DNA of 64,000 nucleotides from Hyphomicrobiales bacterium (lineage in GTDB: Bacteria; Pseudomonadota; Alphaproteobacteria; Rhizobiales; Devosiaceae), in assembly GCA_004144345.1 (NCBI GenBank), contig SEEL01000010.1, forward strand, positions 1 through 64,000, written 5' to 3'. The position numbers and the translations under genes are program-made. The notes below the pieces were generated by a model, which did no database searches, was not told the DNA's origin, and was given only the letters and a program-made list of their open reading frames with translations. Shown piece by piece: positions 42,385-51,375 of this stretch. Every line of letters begins with the position of its first letter. Position 1 is the first letter of the stretch.

Positions 42385-43608
42385 TCAGCCGCCCCCCGGG
42401 CGGCCACCCATCATCGGTCCGCCGAGCAGGGCGCCGCCGGCACGCGCATTGCCGCCACGTGCCCCGCCGGTGGCAGCGAGGGCCGCACCGCCGGCGACGA
42501 CGAGATCGCCATCGTTGAGGCCGCTGACGATCTCGGCCGTGATGTTGTTGTTGAGGCCGACCTGCACCTCGGCCGGGCGCGTCTGGCCGCTCTGCGGGTC
42601 GTAGACCGAGACCATGTAATTGCCGCCGCGGCCGGCCTGGCCGAGCACCGAGGCGGGGAGGGTCAGCACGTCATCGACCGATCGGATGGTGATGGTGACC
42701 TGCGCCGTCATGGCGATGCGCAGCTTGTGGTCCGGGTTCGCGACCGAGAAGATGCCGTTGTAGTAGATGGCATTGTCGCTGCCGAGGCCGGTATCGGCCG
42801 TGGCGATGGCGTCGGGCGCCGGTTCGACCGATTGCAGCACCGCGTCGATGCGGGTGCGGGGATCGCCGAGGATGGTGAAGGTCGCATGCTGGCCGGGTTC
42901 GACCTTGGTGATGTCGGCTTCCGAGATCTGCGCCTTGATCAGCATGGTGTCGAGATCGGCGATCTTGACGAGAGTGGGCGCCGATTGCTGCGCGCTGACG
43001 CTCTGGCCTTCGGTGACCAGTACGGCGACGACGGTGCCACTGACGGGCGCCATGATGCGCGTGCGCTCCAGGTTGAGCTGGGCGGCATCGACGGCGAGTT
43101 CGGACTGGCTGATCTGCGCCTCGAGCGAGGCAATGGCGGCCTGCGCGGAGGCGAGGCTGGCTTCGGCGGTCAACTGGTCGGCTTCCGACAGCAGGCTCTG
43201 CGCCTTGAGCTTGTCGGCGCGGGCGAGGGCGGCCTGCGCGAGCTTGAGATCGGCCTGCCGGGCGCTCAACTGAGCCTGCATGTTGGCGAGCGAGGCCTGG
43301 GCCGACTTCACGGCGTTCTGCTGATCGACGGAGTCGATCTCGGCGATGAGGTCGCCCCTCTCCACGGTGTCGCCGAGCTTGACCGAGAGGGTCTGGATGC
43401 GGCCCGACACTTCGGCGCCGACGCTGGTTATCGACTGGGCCTGCAGGGCACCCGAGGCGAGAACGGTCTGATCGACGCTGCCGCGGGTAACGGGAATGGT
43501 GGTCGGCTCTACGGCGGCCTGCGACGGCGCCCACAGCGTCCAGCCGGCGGCCACTGCGCCACCGATCGCCACAAGTGCAACGACAATCCAAATTGTGAGC
43601 TTCTTCAT
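42385..43608 (-). CDS. macA: MacA-type periplasmic adaptor (HlyD/RND-like family)
   Basis: 407 residues. N-terminal membrane anchor (WIVVALVAIGGAVAAGWTLWA), lipoyl half motifs around a long coiled-coil hairpin (DSVDQQNAVKSAQASLANMQAQLSARQADLKLAQAALARADKLKAQSLLSEADQLTAEASLASAQAAIASLEAQISQSELAVDAAQLNLERTRIMAPVSGTV), then beta-barrel and membrane-proximal domains. The tail is unusually Gly/Arg/Met-rich (GGARGGNARAGGALLGGPMMGGRPGGG). First gene of the macAB pair. Confidence 0.92.
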   Translation of the reverse strand: MKKLTIWIVVALVAIGGAVAAGWTLWAPSQAAVEPTTIPVTRGSVDQTVLASGALQAQSITSVGAEVSGRIQTLSVKLGDTVERGDLIAEIDSVDQQNAVKSAQASLANMQAQLSARQADLKLAQAALARADKLKAQSLLSEADQLTAEASLASAQAAIASLEAQISQSELAVDAAQLNLERTRIMAPVSGTVVAVLVTEGQSVSAQQSAPTLVKIADLDTMLIKAQISEADITKVEPGQHATFTILGDPRTRIDAVLQSVEPAPDAIATADTGLGSDNAIYYNGIFSVANPDHKLRIAMTAQVTITIRSVDDVLTLPASVLGQAGRGGNYMVSVYDPQSGQTRPAEVQVGLNNNITAEIVSGLNDGDLVVAGGAALAATGGARGGNARAGGALLGGPMMGGRPGGG

Positions 43609-43809
43609 TGCCCCGGCCCGTCCAGTTTTCTACCCGTCCCCAGCGTCCTATATGGGCGCGGCCGGAGGCAAAGTAATCTTATCAATCAGTAATGTAGCTC
43701 ACGGTTTGGTAATCTGGCCGGAGGCCGATATCCACCGGGCGAAAGCTCCTGTGCGTAATCGCCACCGGGCGATACGAAGCGGGTGGCGCGATGCTAGCGT
43801 TGACACGTT

Positions 43810-44103
43810 GTGGGGTTATTGGCGGGCCTGAGCGTGGCGACTACGGCGCTTTACATAGTGATTCAGAGTAGAGGTAAGTGGTGGGTGGACTTCGAAGGTC
43901 GCGGCCACGGACCTCATGATACGCGTGAGGGAGCGGCGCTCGAGGCCCGCAACCAGGCGCAGTTCATGGCCCATATGAACCGGCCGGCAGAAGTGCTGGT
44001 GCCGGACGACGAGGGCAAGTTCTGGGTAGTCTGGAACAGCCGCGACGCGGCCGCCGGCGTGCCCAAGCCGCTGAGCTCTCCCGGATCGGCCCGCGCCGCC
44101 TGA
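43810..44103 (+). CDS. DUF2188-like small protein
   Basis: 97 residues from GTG 43810; GTG 43834 is also possible. The core YIVIQSRGKWWVDFEGRGHGPHDTREGAALEARNQAQFMAHMNRPAEVLVPDDEGKFWVVWNS follows the DUF2188 pattern (aromatic beta hairpin, Thr-x-x-x-Ala helix, then a charge-rich strand). Function unknown. The 201 bp between macA and this gene are a divergent promoter region holding an 11-bp direct repeat, CCACCGGGCGA, at 43733 and 43762. Confidence 0.55.
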   Translation: MGLLAGLSVATTALYIVIQSRGKWWVDFEGRGHGPHDTREGAALEARNQAQFMAHMNRPAEVLVPDDEGKFWVVWNSRDAAAGVPKPLSSPGSARAA

Positions 44104-44225
44104 TTTTCCGTTTTCGCCCCCGCGCGAGACGCACCGACGCCATGGCAATGTGCCGGCGGCGGGCGTAAGGTCACGACGTAGACAGACTATGCACTTCGAC
44201 GATCATCGATCCGAGGGGAGTGACT

Positions 44226-44645
44226 ATGTCGAGATACGCCCTAGCCGCCGCGCTGTGCCTTGGCCTGCTGACCGGCACACCGGCAACTGCCCTGAGACTT
44301 GACGAAATCACCGCCGACGGCGCCTGGGACTGCAAGGACCCCGGCGGCGGCGTAGCGGGCACGCTGGTGCTCGCCGAAAAGACCTACGCCTTCATCAAGA
44401 CCGATGGCCGTCTCGGCGGCTATGGGAAGCTGTTCCTGATCCGCGAGAATTTCGACCTGCCGCATTTCGCGATCATTGACGGCTATCTCAAGGACGAGCT
44501 GAAGTCGCAGGGCATCGGCATGCGCGGCCCGCGCGACAATCCGCACGAACTGCGCGGGCAGATCTTCGTGAACCTGATCTTTTCGGCCGACGGCGCCGGC
44601 GCGCTCGACTGGGAATGCGTCCGGCGCGAGGCGCCCGCGGCCTAG
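44226..44645 (+). CDS. Exported hypothetical protein
   Basis: 139 residues from ATG 44226 with a signal peptide (RYALAAALCLGLLTGTPATAL). The mature part contains DGAWDCKDPGGGVAGTLVLAEKTYAFIKTDGRLGGYGKLF and ends LIFSADGAGALDWECVRR. Two cysteines may form one disulfide. No family recognised. Its stop shares CTAG with the convergent isomerase gene. Confidence 0.65.
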   Translation: MSRYALAAALCLGLLTGTPATALRLDEITADGAWDCKDPGGGVAGTLVLAEKTYAFIKTDGRLGGYGKLFLIRENFDLPHFAIIDGYLKDELKSQGIGMRGPRDNPHELRGQIFVNLIFSADGAGALDWECVRREAPAA

Positions 44646-45478
44646 CCGCCGAGGCGCGAGACGATGAAGTCGCGTTCGATGGCGAGGCCGGACAATTCGT
44701 TCGGCGTTTCGCTGTCGAAGATGAGCGTGTAGGGGCCGGTGTAGCCGGCCGCTTCCGCGAGGTCGACGCATTTGCCGTAATCGGCCGCGTCGAGATCGCC
44801 ATCGATGAAGCCGGCTTTGGCGTGGCAGAGTTCGGCGCGGCCGAAGATCTGCGCGAGGTCGGCATATTTGCCGTCGCCCCGCCAATTGCCGAAATCGCCC
44901 AAGAGCCCGAGCTCGCCGCCCAGCGCGTCGAGCACATAGTTCACTTCCTGCGGCGAGGGCAGGAGATCGAACCAGTTCTCGGTGGTGAGGCGCACGGTGG
45001 AGCCGGCATTGTGGTCGAGGAGGCGGCGGAGCGCGGCGACTGAGCGGTCGAGCGTTTCGCGGCTCGGCTTCTGCTTGCCGGCGATGATGCGGGCATGCTG
45101 GGCGCCGAGGGCATTGGCGATGTCGATCCAGCTGGCGATCCAGGCTTCGTCGCGCGCGCCATATTCGGGGTGGGTGATGTCGCCGGCGTCGATCAGGAGG
45201 GTCTGCAGCGTGACATTGCAGGTGTCGAGCTGGTCGCGCAGTTCGCCCAGATAGACCGGGTCGCGGCTGGGCAGGTGGAACGACACCAGCTCCATGCGGC
45301 CATAGCCGTGATTGTTGAGAACGGAGGGGATGTCGAGCAGCGATTCCACGCCTTCGCCGTAGGTTTCCTGCACTTCGCTGATGGCGGTGGTGCTCAGATC
45401 ATGCGGGTAGGTGGTGCCGAGGAGGCGATGCAGCGACCACGTCGAAACCGCGATCCGCTCCTGTGTGGGGGTCGGCAT
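44642..45478 (-). CDS. Sugar phosphate isomerase/epimerase (xylose-isomerase-like TIM barrel)
   Basis: 278 residues from ATG 45478, with GAGGTG seven bases upstream. AP-endonuclease-2/xylose isomerase-like fold: ISTWSLHRLLG-type first strand (AVSTWSLH), NNHGYGRMELVSFHLPS, TLLIDAGDITHP, VRLTTENWFDLLPSP, GLLGDFGNWRG, ELCHAKAGFIDGD, YTLIFDSETPNELSGLAIERDFI. Metal ligands are expected at the Glu, Asp and His of these strands. The precise sugar is unknown. It begins only 33 bases after the 3' end of tRNA-Glu, so it may be cut from a shared transcript. Confidence 0.82.
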   Translation of the reverse strand: MPTPTQERIAVSTWSLHRLLGTTYPHDLSTTAISEVQETYGEGVESLLDIPSVLNNHGYGRMELVSFHLPSRDPVYLGELRDQLDTCNVTLQTLLIDAGDITHPEYGARDEAWIASWIDIANALGAQHARIIAGKQKPSRETLDRSVAALRRLLDHNAGSTVRLTTENWFDLLPSPQEVNYVLDALGGELGLLGDFGNWRGDGKYADLAQIFGRAELCHAKAGFIDGDLDAADYGKCVDLAEAAGYTGPYTLIFDSETPNELSGLAIERDFIVSRLGG

Positions 45479-45510
45479 CTCAAGCACCTCGCATCAATTT
45501 GGGGGGACTC

Positions 45511-45585
45511 TGGCACGCCCAAGGGGAATCGAACCCCTGTTCCCGCCGTGAGAGGGCGGTGTCCTGACCGCTAGACGATGGGCGC
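45511..45585 (-). tRNA. tRNA-Glu (anticodon CTC)
   Basis: Minus-strand cloverleaf of 75 bases. Acceptor GCGCCCA pairs with TGGGCGT; D arm TCGTCTAGCGGTCAGGACA; anticodon stem CCGCC/GGCGG with loop CTCTCAC, giving CTC; T arm AGGGGTTCGATTCCCCT; discriminator G and an encoded CCA at 45513-45511. Confidence 0.96.
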
Positions 45586-45638
45586 GCGGAGACGGGGCTC
45601 AGTACCTTGGATCGGTCCGCGCCGTCAACGGGGTCGGC

Positions 45639-46646
45639 TCAACTCCCGTATTTCTCCACCCAGGCGGGCACCGGATCGTTCGGCGCCGGGCGGGCGGCAT
45701 AGATGCCGCGGGCAATGGCGCGGGCGAGGCAGACCGCCACGGCGTGGCCGAGATGGATGATGTCGACGATCGGGTCCGCAACCGGCCTCGTCCCGGTCGA
45801 GACGGCAAAGACGATGTCGCCATCGACCAGCGCATGGGCGGGGTTCACGGCCCGGGCGATGCCGTCCTGCGCGGCGACGGCGAGGCGCTTGAGCTGCGCT
45901 TTGGTCAGATCGGCGTCGGTGGCGACGATGGCGATGGTGGTGTTGGCGATAGGGTTGTTGGCGTAGTCGCGCTTGGTGAGGCTCGATTCGAGGAACGGGA
46001 TCGGGTGCGGCCAGGTCCCCAGCCCGCCGAACTCGGCATCCATCTCATAGGGCGCGGCCCAGAAATTGGCGCGCTCGCCCGCAGTGACCGTGCCGGTGCC
46101 ATTGGCGCCGACGAGGGTGCCGACGGTGTGGCCGGTGCGCAGCACCATCGACGCCGAGCCGAGGCCACCCTTGAGATTGGCCGTGAGCGCGCCGGTGCCG
46201 GCGCCTGCGGTGCCGATCTCGAACGACGTTCTGGCGTTGTCGAGGGCGCGGCGGCCGAGCGCGCGATAGGGGTTGTTGGCCCAGCCCTTGTCGCCGCCAT
46301 TGATGAGATCGAAGAGGATGGCGGAGGGCACGATGGGCACCGTGACATCGGCGACCGGGAAGCCGCGGCCCATGGCGCGCAGGCCATCGCTGACGCCGGA
46401 GGCGGCGTCGAGGCCGAAGGCGGAGCCGCCCGAGAGGACGATCGCGTCAATGTCCTCGACCAGCTTGTCGGGCGCCAGCAATTCGGTTTCGCGCGTGCCG
46501 GGCGAGCCGCCCATCACATCGAACGACGCGCGGAACGGCCGGTCGCCGACGAGCACGGTGCTGCCGGTCTTGATGTGATGGTCCTCGGCATTGCCGACGC
46601 GGAGGCCGGCAACATCGGTGATCAGGTTCAGTGGTCCGGTCTTCAT
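45639..46646 (-). CDS. P1-family N-terminal nucleophile peptidase (DmpA-like)
   Basis: 335 residues from ATG 46646 (MKTGPLNLITDVAGLRVGNAEDHHIKTGSTVLV). The predicted autoprocessing/nucleophile site is in LKGGLGSASMVL (Gly-Ser). Other marks: AIVLSGGSAFGLDAASGVSDGLRAMGRGFP, VPIVPSAILFDL and GTLVGANGTGTVTAGERANFW. The family covers L-aminopeptidase/D-esterase and 6-aminohexanoate oligomer hydrolases. The start overlaps the stop of the upstream TPR gene by four bases (ATGA), indicating co-translation. Confidence 0.9.
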   Translation of the reverse strand: MKTGPLNLITDVAGLRVGNAEDHHIKTGSTVLVGDRPFRASFDVMGGSPGTRETELLAPDKLVEDIDAIVLSGGSAFGLDAASGVSDGLRAMGRGFPVADVTVPIVPSAILFDLINGGDKGWANNPYRALGRRALDNARTSFEIGTAGAGTGALTANLKGGLGSASMVLRTGHTVGTLVGANGTGTVTAGERANFWAAPYEMDAEFGGLGTWPHPIPFLESSLTKRDYANNPIANTTIAIVATDADLTKAQLKRLAVAAQDGIARAVNPAHALVDGDIVFAVSTGTRPVADPIVDIIHLGHAVAVCLARAIARGIYAARPAPNDPVPAWVEKYGS

Positions 46647-47962
46647 GCGGCGGCTAGTCCATTGCGTACGAGGGCGAGATCGCGATGGAGCGGCACGCCG
46701 TCGGGATCCCAGATGCGGCGCATTTCGAGCATCTGCTCGGCGACGCGCCAATTGCCAAGCTTCAGATGCGCATCGAGCAGGATCTGGCCGAACAGATCGC
46801 GCTGTGCGTGGCTGCCGCCGATCTCGGTCATGCGCGGATTGGCGATGCCGAGATAGCGCGCCGCGTCGGCCCAGTTGCGCCGCGCATGGGCGAGCACGCC
46901 GCGCGCCGCGGGCAGGGCGACGTCGCGCCAGACGATGCGGTCATAGGCTTCTGAGGTGGCGGCCTTGTCCTCGATGGCCGCCATCAGCTGGTCGGCCTCG
47001 GCGAAATCGGCGCGGGCGAGGCCGTAGAGATATTGCAGCGTGAGGAAGGGGAGGATGGTGTCTTGCGCCCGCGGCTTGAGATAGGTCGCGAGCTGCTGCC
47101 AGCGCTCGCCGACATCGAGGCCGGCGATCTCCATGCGGGCAAGCAGCGACACGGCGCCCACCTGGTCCTGCGAATAGGTCGGCTCGATCCCCCAGACGTG
47201 ATTGTCATAGGCATCGAAGACGGCGGCATTGTCGCCGGCACTGATGTGGAACAGCGCTTTATGCCACCAATTGTGGGTGTACATGAACGAGTTGAGATCG
47301 GTCCAGGTCTGCTGCGCCTCGCCGAGGAAGGCGATGCCTTCGCGGACGCGGCCGGTGCCGAGCATGACATGCGCCAGCGCATGCTGGGCCCACGGCTCCT
47401 TGTGCTTGAGCTCGAGCGCGCGGCGGGCAGAGCGCTCGGCCTGCCCGAGGTCGTGCATCTGCTCATAGCCAAAGGCGAGCATGCCATGGAGGTGCGGATT
47501 GTCGGGGTTGGCGGCTTCGACCGATTTGGCGATGGCCAGCATCGAGGCGGCGTCGCCGCGGTTGAAGCTGAAATATTGGTGGAGCTTTGCCGAGGCGAGG
47601 TCGCGCGGGAACTGCCTCGCGATCTCGGCGCCGAGCGCCTGCACGGCGGGGATGTCGCCTGATATCCAGCGCTCGAGCTGGCGCAGCAGCAGTTTTTCGC
47701 GCGCATTGGCGGTTGTGGCGATCTTTTCCGCGCGGGCGAGATAGAGGCGGGCGCGGTCTTCGGCGCCGGCGGCTTCGAGGAACATCCAGGTGAAGCCGGC
47801 ATAGATGTTGGCGAGCGCGGCTTCCGGGTCGGCATCGGCCGCGGCGAGGATGTGGCCAGCCTTGTTCTCATAGCCGAGGAAGCCGGTGACGAAGTCGTCG
47901 ACGCCTTGGAGCGTCGATCCGTTCGTGCCGCTCACTTCATTTCCGAGGGCGTCCTGTGCCAT
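46643..47962 (-). CDS. TPR protein of the TTC38 family
   Basis: 439 residues from ATG 47962; the longer frame to 48037 is not gene-like. Helical repeat protein with HLHGMLAFGYEQMHDLGQAERSARRALELKHKEPWAQHALAHVMLGTGRVREGIAFL, then the TTC38 hallmark SFMYTHNWWHKALFHISAGDNAAVFDAYDNHVWG. Biochemical role unknown. Coupled to the P1 peptidase gene downstream. Confidence 0.85.
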   Translation of the reverse strand: MAQDALGNEVSGTNGSTLQGVDDFVTGFLGYENKAGHILAAADADPEAALANIYAGFTWMFLEAAGAEDRARLYLARAEKIATTANAREKLLLRQLERWISGDIPAVQALGAEIARQFPRDLASAKLHQYFSFNRGDAASMLAIAKSVEAANPDNPHLHGMLAFGYEQMHDLGQAERSARRALELKHKEPWAQHALAHVMLGTGRVREGIAFLGEAQQTWTDLNSFMYTHNWWHKALFHISAGDNAAVFDAYDNHVWGIEPTYSQDQVGAVSLLARMEIAGLDVGERWQQLATYLKPRAQDTILPFLTLQYLYGLARADFAEADQLMAAIEDKAATSEAYDRIVWRDVALPAARGVLAHARRNWADAARYLGIANPRMTEIGGSHAQRDLFGQILLDAHLKLGNWRVAEQMLEMRRIWDPDGVPLHRDLALVRNGLAAA

Positions 47963-48005
47963 GACAGAAAGATAGCCACAGCAATCGCTTACGGGAAGGC
48001 CCAGC

Positions 48006-48782
48006 ATGCCGCAGTTCGACCACCAGAGGGCAAGCATTCACTACGAGATCGCTGGGGCGGGCAAACCGCTGCTGCTGATCGCGGGAACGGCGAGCGACAG
48101 CGCCAGCTGGGGACCGCTCCTGCCGCTGCTGGCGGGCCGGCAGCTGATCCTGATCGACAATCGCGGCTCGGGTCGCACCAGGGTCGAGGGGCCGCTCGAT
48201 CATGTCGAGATGGCCGATGATTGCGCGGCGCTGATCCGGCATCTGGGGCTCGGGCCGGTCGACGTGGTCGGCCATTCGCTGGGCGGCTATCTCGGGCTGC
48301 TGCTGGCGGCGCGGGCGCCGGCGCTGGTGCGGAGGCTGGTGACCCTGACGGCGGGCGGCATGGATGCCAAGAGCCGCGTGCTGTTCGAGGATATGGCGCG
48401 GCTCTATTTCACCATGGTGCCGCAGGATTGGTTCCGGCTGTTCTACCAGTGGCTGTTCTCGGCGCCGTTCTTTGCCAATGAAGCGGTGATCGGGGCGGCG
48501 GCCGAGGGCTCGACTAATTATCCCCACCGGCAGAGCCCCGGCGATTTCGCGCGGCAGATCGCGGCGGCGGCGCGCCCCACCGATGTCGATCTGTCGAAGG
48601 TGGCGTGCCCGGTGCTGGCCGTGGCGGCGGAGCTCGATCTGCTGACGCCGATGCCCTTCGTTCAGGCGCTGCACCAGAAGGTGGCGCAGGCCGAATACGC
48701 CACCGTCGCCGGCGCGGCGCATTCGATCCATTGGGAAAAGCCGGCGGAAACCGCCGGCCTCATCAATGGCTTTCTCGGCTAG
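48006..48782 (+). CDS. Alpha/beta-fold hydrolase
   Basis: 258 residues. Nucleophile elbow GHSLGGYLG, oxyanion region LLLIAGTASDSASWGP, strand with IDNRGSGRT, acid near AAELDLLTP and His in AAHSIHWEKPAE. Typical of esterases or 3-oxoadipate enol-lactonase-like enzymes. No cap-domain clue to the substrate. Divergent from the TTC38 gene (43 bp apart). Convergent with the SDR gene, sharing the stop CTAG. Confidence 0.85.
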   Translation: MPQFDHQRASIHYEIAGAGKPLLLIAGTASDSASWGPLLPLLAGRQLILIDNRGSGRTRVEGPLDHVEMADDCAALIRHLGLGPVDVVGHSLGGYLGLLLAARAPALVRRLVTLTAGGMDAKSRVLFEDMARLYFTMVPQDWFRLFYQWLFSAPFFANEAVIGAAAEGSTNYPHRQSPGDFARQIAAAARPTDVDLSKVACPVLAVAAELDLLTPMPFVQALHQKVAQAEYATVAGAAHSIHWEKPAETAGLINGFLG

Positions 48783-49522
48783 ATCACGCGGCCGCCATCG
48801 ACCTCGAGGGCGACGCCCGTGATCATGCTGGCTTCGTCCGAGCAGAGGAAGCAAGCGGCATTGCCCATGTCCTCGGGCGTCGAGAAGCGGCCGATCGGGA
48901 TGGTCGAAAGGAATTTCGCGCGCATCTCGGGCGTGTCCTCGCCCATGAAGGTCTTGAGCAGTGGCGTCTCGCCGGCCACCGGATTGATGGCGTTGACGCG
49001 AACGCCGAGCGGCGCGAGCTCGACCGCCATCGATTTGGTAGCAGTGACCATCCAGCCCTTACTGGCATTGTACCAGCTGAGGCGCGGACGCGGGCTCACC
49101 GCCGCGGTCGAGGCGACGTTGAGGATGACGCCGGTCTTGCGCGCCTTGAAGTGCGGCACCAGATGGCGCGCGGTCAGATAGACCGACTTCATGTTGACGT
49201 TGAACACCCGGTCGAAATCGGCTTCCGAGATTTCATCGAGCGCTGCGGGCTGGTGCGAGACGCCGGCATTGTTGACGAGGATATCGACCTTGCCGAAGGC
49301 CATCAGCGCCACAGCCGCCAGCTGATTGACGCTTGCATCCTTGCTGACATCGACATGGCCGGCCTTCTGGCCGAGCTCGCGCGCCAGCGCCTCGGCGCCG
49401 TCGACATTGATGTCGGCGATCAGGACCTGCGCGCCTTCGGCGGCGAATTTGCGGACGATGCCGGCGCCGAAACCCGAGGCGCCGCCGGTGACGATTGCCG
49501 TCTTGCCACTCAGCCGTGCCAT
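48779..49522 (-). CDS. Short-chain dehydrogenase/reductase (3-oxoacyl-ACP reductase-like)
   Basis: 247 residues from ATG 49522. Cofactor motif TGGASGFGAGIV, NNAGVSHQP, Ser in LNVASTAAVSPR, and the catalytic YNASKGW. An Asp after strand 2 (LIADINVDGAEA) suggests NAD(H) preference. Start lies inside the aldehyde dehydrogenase 3' end (13-base overlap), so the two are one operon, perhaps oxidising an alcohol to the aldehyde and then the acid. Confidence 0.92.
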   Translation of the reverse strand: MARLSGKTAIVTGGASGFGAGIVRKFAAEGAQVLIADINVDGAEALARELGQKAGHVDVSKDASVNQLAAVALMAFGKVDILVNNAGVSHQPAALDEISEADFDRVFNVNMKSVYLTARHLVPHFKARKTGVILNVASTAAVSPRPRLSWYNASKGWMVTATKSMAVELAPLGVRVNAINPVAGETPLLKTFMGEDTPEMRAKFLSTIPIGRFSTPEDMGNAACFLCSDEASMITGVALEVDGGRVI

Positions 49523-50970
49523 GCCGCTACCGTCTTCAAAGTCGAGAACCCGTACAACGCTTCCATACCCTTTTCGCGGCCGAAGCCGGACTTGCCGGTG
49601 CCGCCGAACGGCAGCTCGACGCCGCCAGCGGCGCCGTAATTGTTGATGAACACCTGGCCCGAACGGATTGCCTTGGCGAGCCGCATCTGCCGCCCGCCAT
49701 CCGCCGTCCATACACCTGCGACGAGACCGAATTCGGTACCATTGGCGATGGCCACCGCCTCCGCATCGTCGTCGAACGGAATGACCACCTGCACGGGGCC
49801 AAAGATCTCGTCCTGCGCCAGCTTGTGGTCGGCCGTGACCTTGGCGATCAGCGCCGGGGCGAGGTAGTGGCCGCCATCGGGGGCGTCGGCATCGACCTTT
49901 CCGCGCGCGGCGATCTCGGCAGTGCCGACATGGCCGAGGAAGCCCTCGACGATCTCGCGCTGGCGGGCGGACACCAGCGGGCCGACATCGCGGTCCGCAA
50001 TGGCGGGGCCGACAGTCAACGCGCCATAGCGCGCGGCCATGCGGCCGAGCAGTTCGTCATGGATCGAGCGATGAACGAGAATGCGCGAGCTGGCCGAGCA
50101 GGTCTGGCCGGCATTCTGGATGCCGGCATTGACGAGGAAGGGCAGCGCCCGGTCGAGATCGGCATCGGCGAACACCAGCTGCGGCGACTTACCGCCGAGC
50201 TCGAGCGTCACCGGAACGATGTTCTGGGCGGCGGCGCGCTGGATGATCTGGCCCACCGGCACCGAGCCGGTGAAGGAGATGTGGTGGATACCCGGATGGG
50301 AGGTGAGCGCGGCGCCGGCTTCTTCGCCCAGCCCCGGCACGACGTTCAGCGCACCGGCGGGCAGGCCCGCTTCCTCGGCGATCCTGGCGAAGGCGATGGC
50401 AGTGAGGCAGGCCTCCTCGGCCGGCTTCAGCACCGCGGCATTGCCCATGGTCAGCGCGGCGCCCACCGAGCGCCCGAGGATCTGCATGGGGTAGTTCCAG
50501 GGGATGATGTGGCCGGTCACGCCATGCGGTTCGCGCAGCGTGTAGACCGTGTAGCCGTCGAGGAAGGGGATGGTCTGGCCCATCAGCTTGTCGGCGGCGC
50601 CGCCATAGAATTCCATGTAGCGGGCGAGCGCGATGGCGTCGGCCTTGGCCTGCTTGAGCGGCTTGCCGACATCGAGCGCTTCTAGCCGCGCCAGTTCGTC
50701 GGCGCGCTCCAGTACCAGCCGGCCGATGCGGCTGAGGACGCGGCCGCGATCCGCCGCAGTCATCTTGCCCCATTCGCCCTTGAGGGCGGCTTCGGCAGCA
50801 GCGACCGCGGCATCGATATCGGCTTTCCCGCCGCGCGGAATTTTCCCGATCACCGTGCCGTCCGACGGGTTCTCGATATCGAGATAATCGCCGCTCGCCG
50901 GCGCGACCCAGCGGCCGCCGATGAAGCATTTGGTGGAGTCGAAGAAGGAGGCTGTGAGATGTGCGTTCAT
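49510..50970 (-). CDS. NAD(P)-dependent aldehyde dehydrogenase
   Basis: 486 residues from ATG 50970 (an ATG at 50982 adds four). ALDH catalytic Cys in NAGQTCSASSRILVH, general-base Glu in TLELGGKSPQLVFADADL, Asn in IIPWNYPMQILGR. C-terminal ...YGAAGGVELPFGGTGKSGFGREKGMEALYGFSTLKTV is the betaine/gamma-glutamyl-aldehyde-type ending. Substrate not assignable. Confidence 0.93.
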   Translation of the reverse strand: MNAHLTASFFDSTKCFIGGRWVAPASGDYLDIENPSDGTVIGKIPRGGKADIDAAVAAAEAALKGEWGKMTAADRGRVLSRIGRLVLERADELARLEALDVGKPLKQAKADAIALARYMEFYGGAADKLMGQTIPFLDGYTVYTLREPHGVTGHIIPWNYPMQILGRSVGAALTMGNAAVLKPAEEACLTAIAFARIAEEAGLPAGALNVVPGLGEEAGAALTSHPGIHHISFTGSVPVGQIIQRAAAQNIVPVTLELGGKSPQLVFADADLDRALPFLVNAGIQNAGQTCSASSRILVHRSIHDELLGRMAARYGALTVGPAIADRDVGPLVSARQREIVEGFLGHVGTAEIAARGKVDADAPDGGHYLAPALIAKVTADHKLAQDEIFGPVQVVIPFDDDAEAVAIANGTEFGLVAGVWTADGGRQMRLAKAIRSGQVFINNYGAAGGVELPFGGTGKSGFGREKGMEALYGFSTLKTVAAWHG

Positions 50971-51014
50971 GGCTTCGGGCATAGACCCGCGCGCCGCGCC
51001 GCCGCAAGGGGCAG

Positions 51015-51251
51015 TTAGTGTCGCGGGGCGTGTGGAGAGCCGAGCACGGCCTTGGCTTCGTCGCCCGTCTGGTCGATCCAGGCCACCAGATCGTCGCCAT
51101 CAAGGCCGGAATTCTCGCCGGTCATCAGCACGGCCATGGCGAGGGCGGAGCGGATGGCGGGCAGGCTGGCGCCGGCGAGCGCTGCCATCAGCCCGAGATA
51201 GAGCGTGGTGATTTCGCGGCTGCGGTCGGCTGGGTCGCTGATCGTGTCCAT
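51015..51251 (-). CDS. Small hypothetical protein
   Basis: 78 residues from ATG 51251 (MDTISDPADRSREITTLYLGLMAALAGASLPAIRSALAMAVLMTGENSGLDGDDLVAWIDQTGDEAKAVLG). Mainly helical with a mildly hydrophobic middle. No domain recognised. Divergent from the S24-like repressor gene, with the repressor operators between them, so it may be under its control. A longer frame to 51326 would run through the operator and is unlikely. Confidence 0.5.
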   Translation of the reverse strand: MDTISDPADRSREITTLYLGLMAALAGASLPAIRSALAMAVLMTGENSGLDGDDLVAWIDQTGDEAKAVLGSPHAPRH

Positions 51252-51320
51252 GGCGCGCCATTTGGCTTTGGCACCGAAGCAGCGTAAACCTGCGGCGGGG
51301 CACAACAATAACGGCAGACT

Positions 51321-51340
51321 ATGCAATCAATTGTTTGCAT
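51321..51340. promoter_or_regulatory. Operator 1 for the S24-like repressor
   Basis: Near-perfect 20-bp palindrome: arms ATGCAA and TTGCAT around TCAATTGT, 18 of 20 bases symmetric. It sits between the divergent hypothetical gene and the repressor gene, in an AT-rich patch within GC-rich DNA. Confidence 0.6.
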
Positions 51341-51342
51341 CT

Positions 51343-51360
51343 TGCCAATAATCGTTCGCA
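51343..51360. promoter_or_regulatory. Operator 2 for the S24-like repressor
   Basis: TGCCAATAATCGTTCGCA matches the central 18 bases of operator 1 at 13 positions. The centres are 21 bp apart, two helical turns, as for cooperative dimers. It lies 16 bp before the repressor ATG at 51376. Confidence 0.5.
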
Positions 51361-51375
51361 TCGTCAAGGTTGCTC

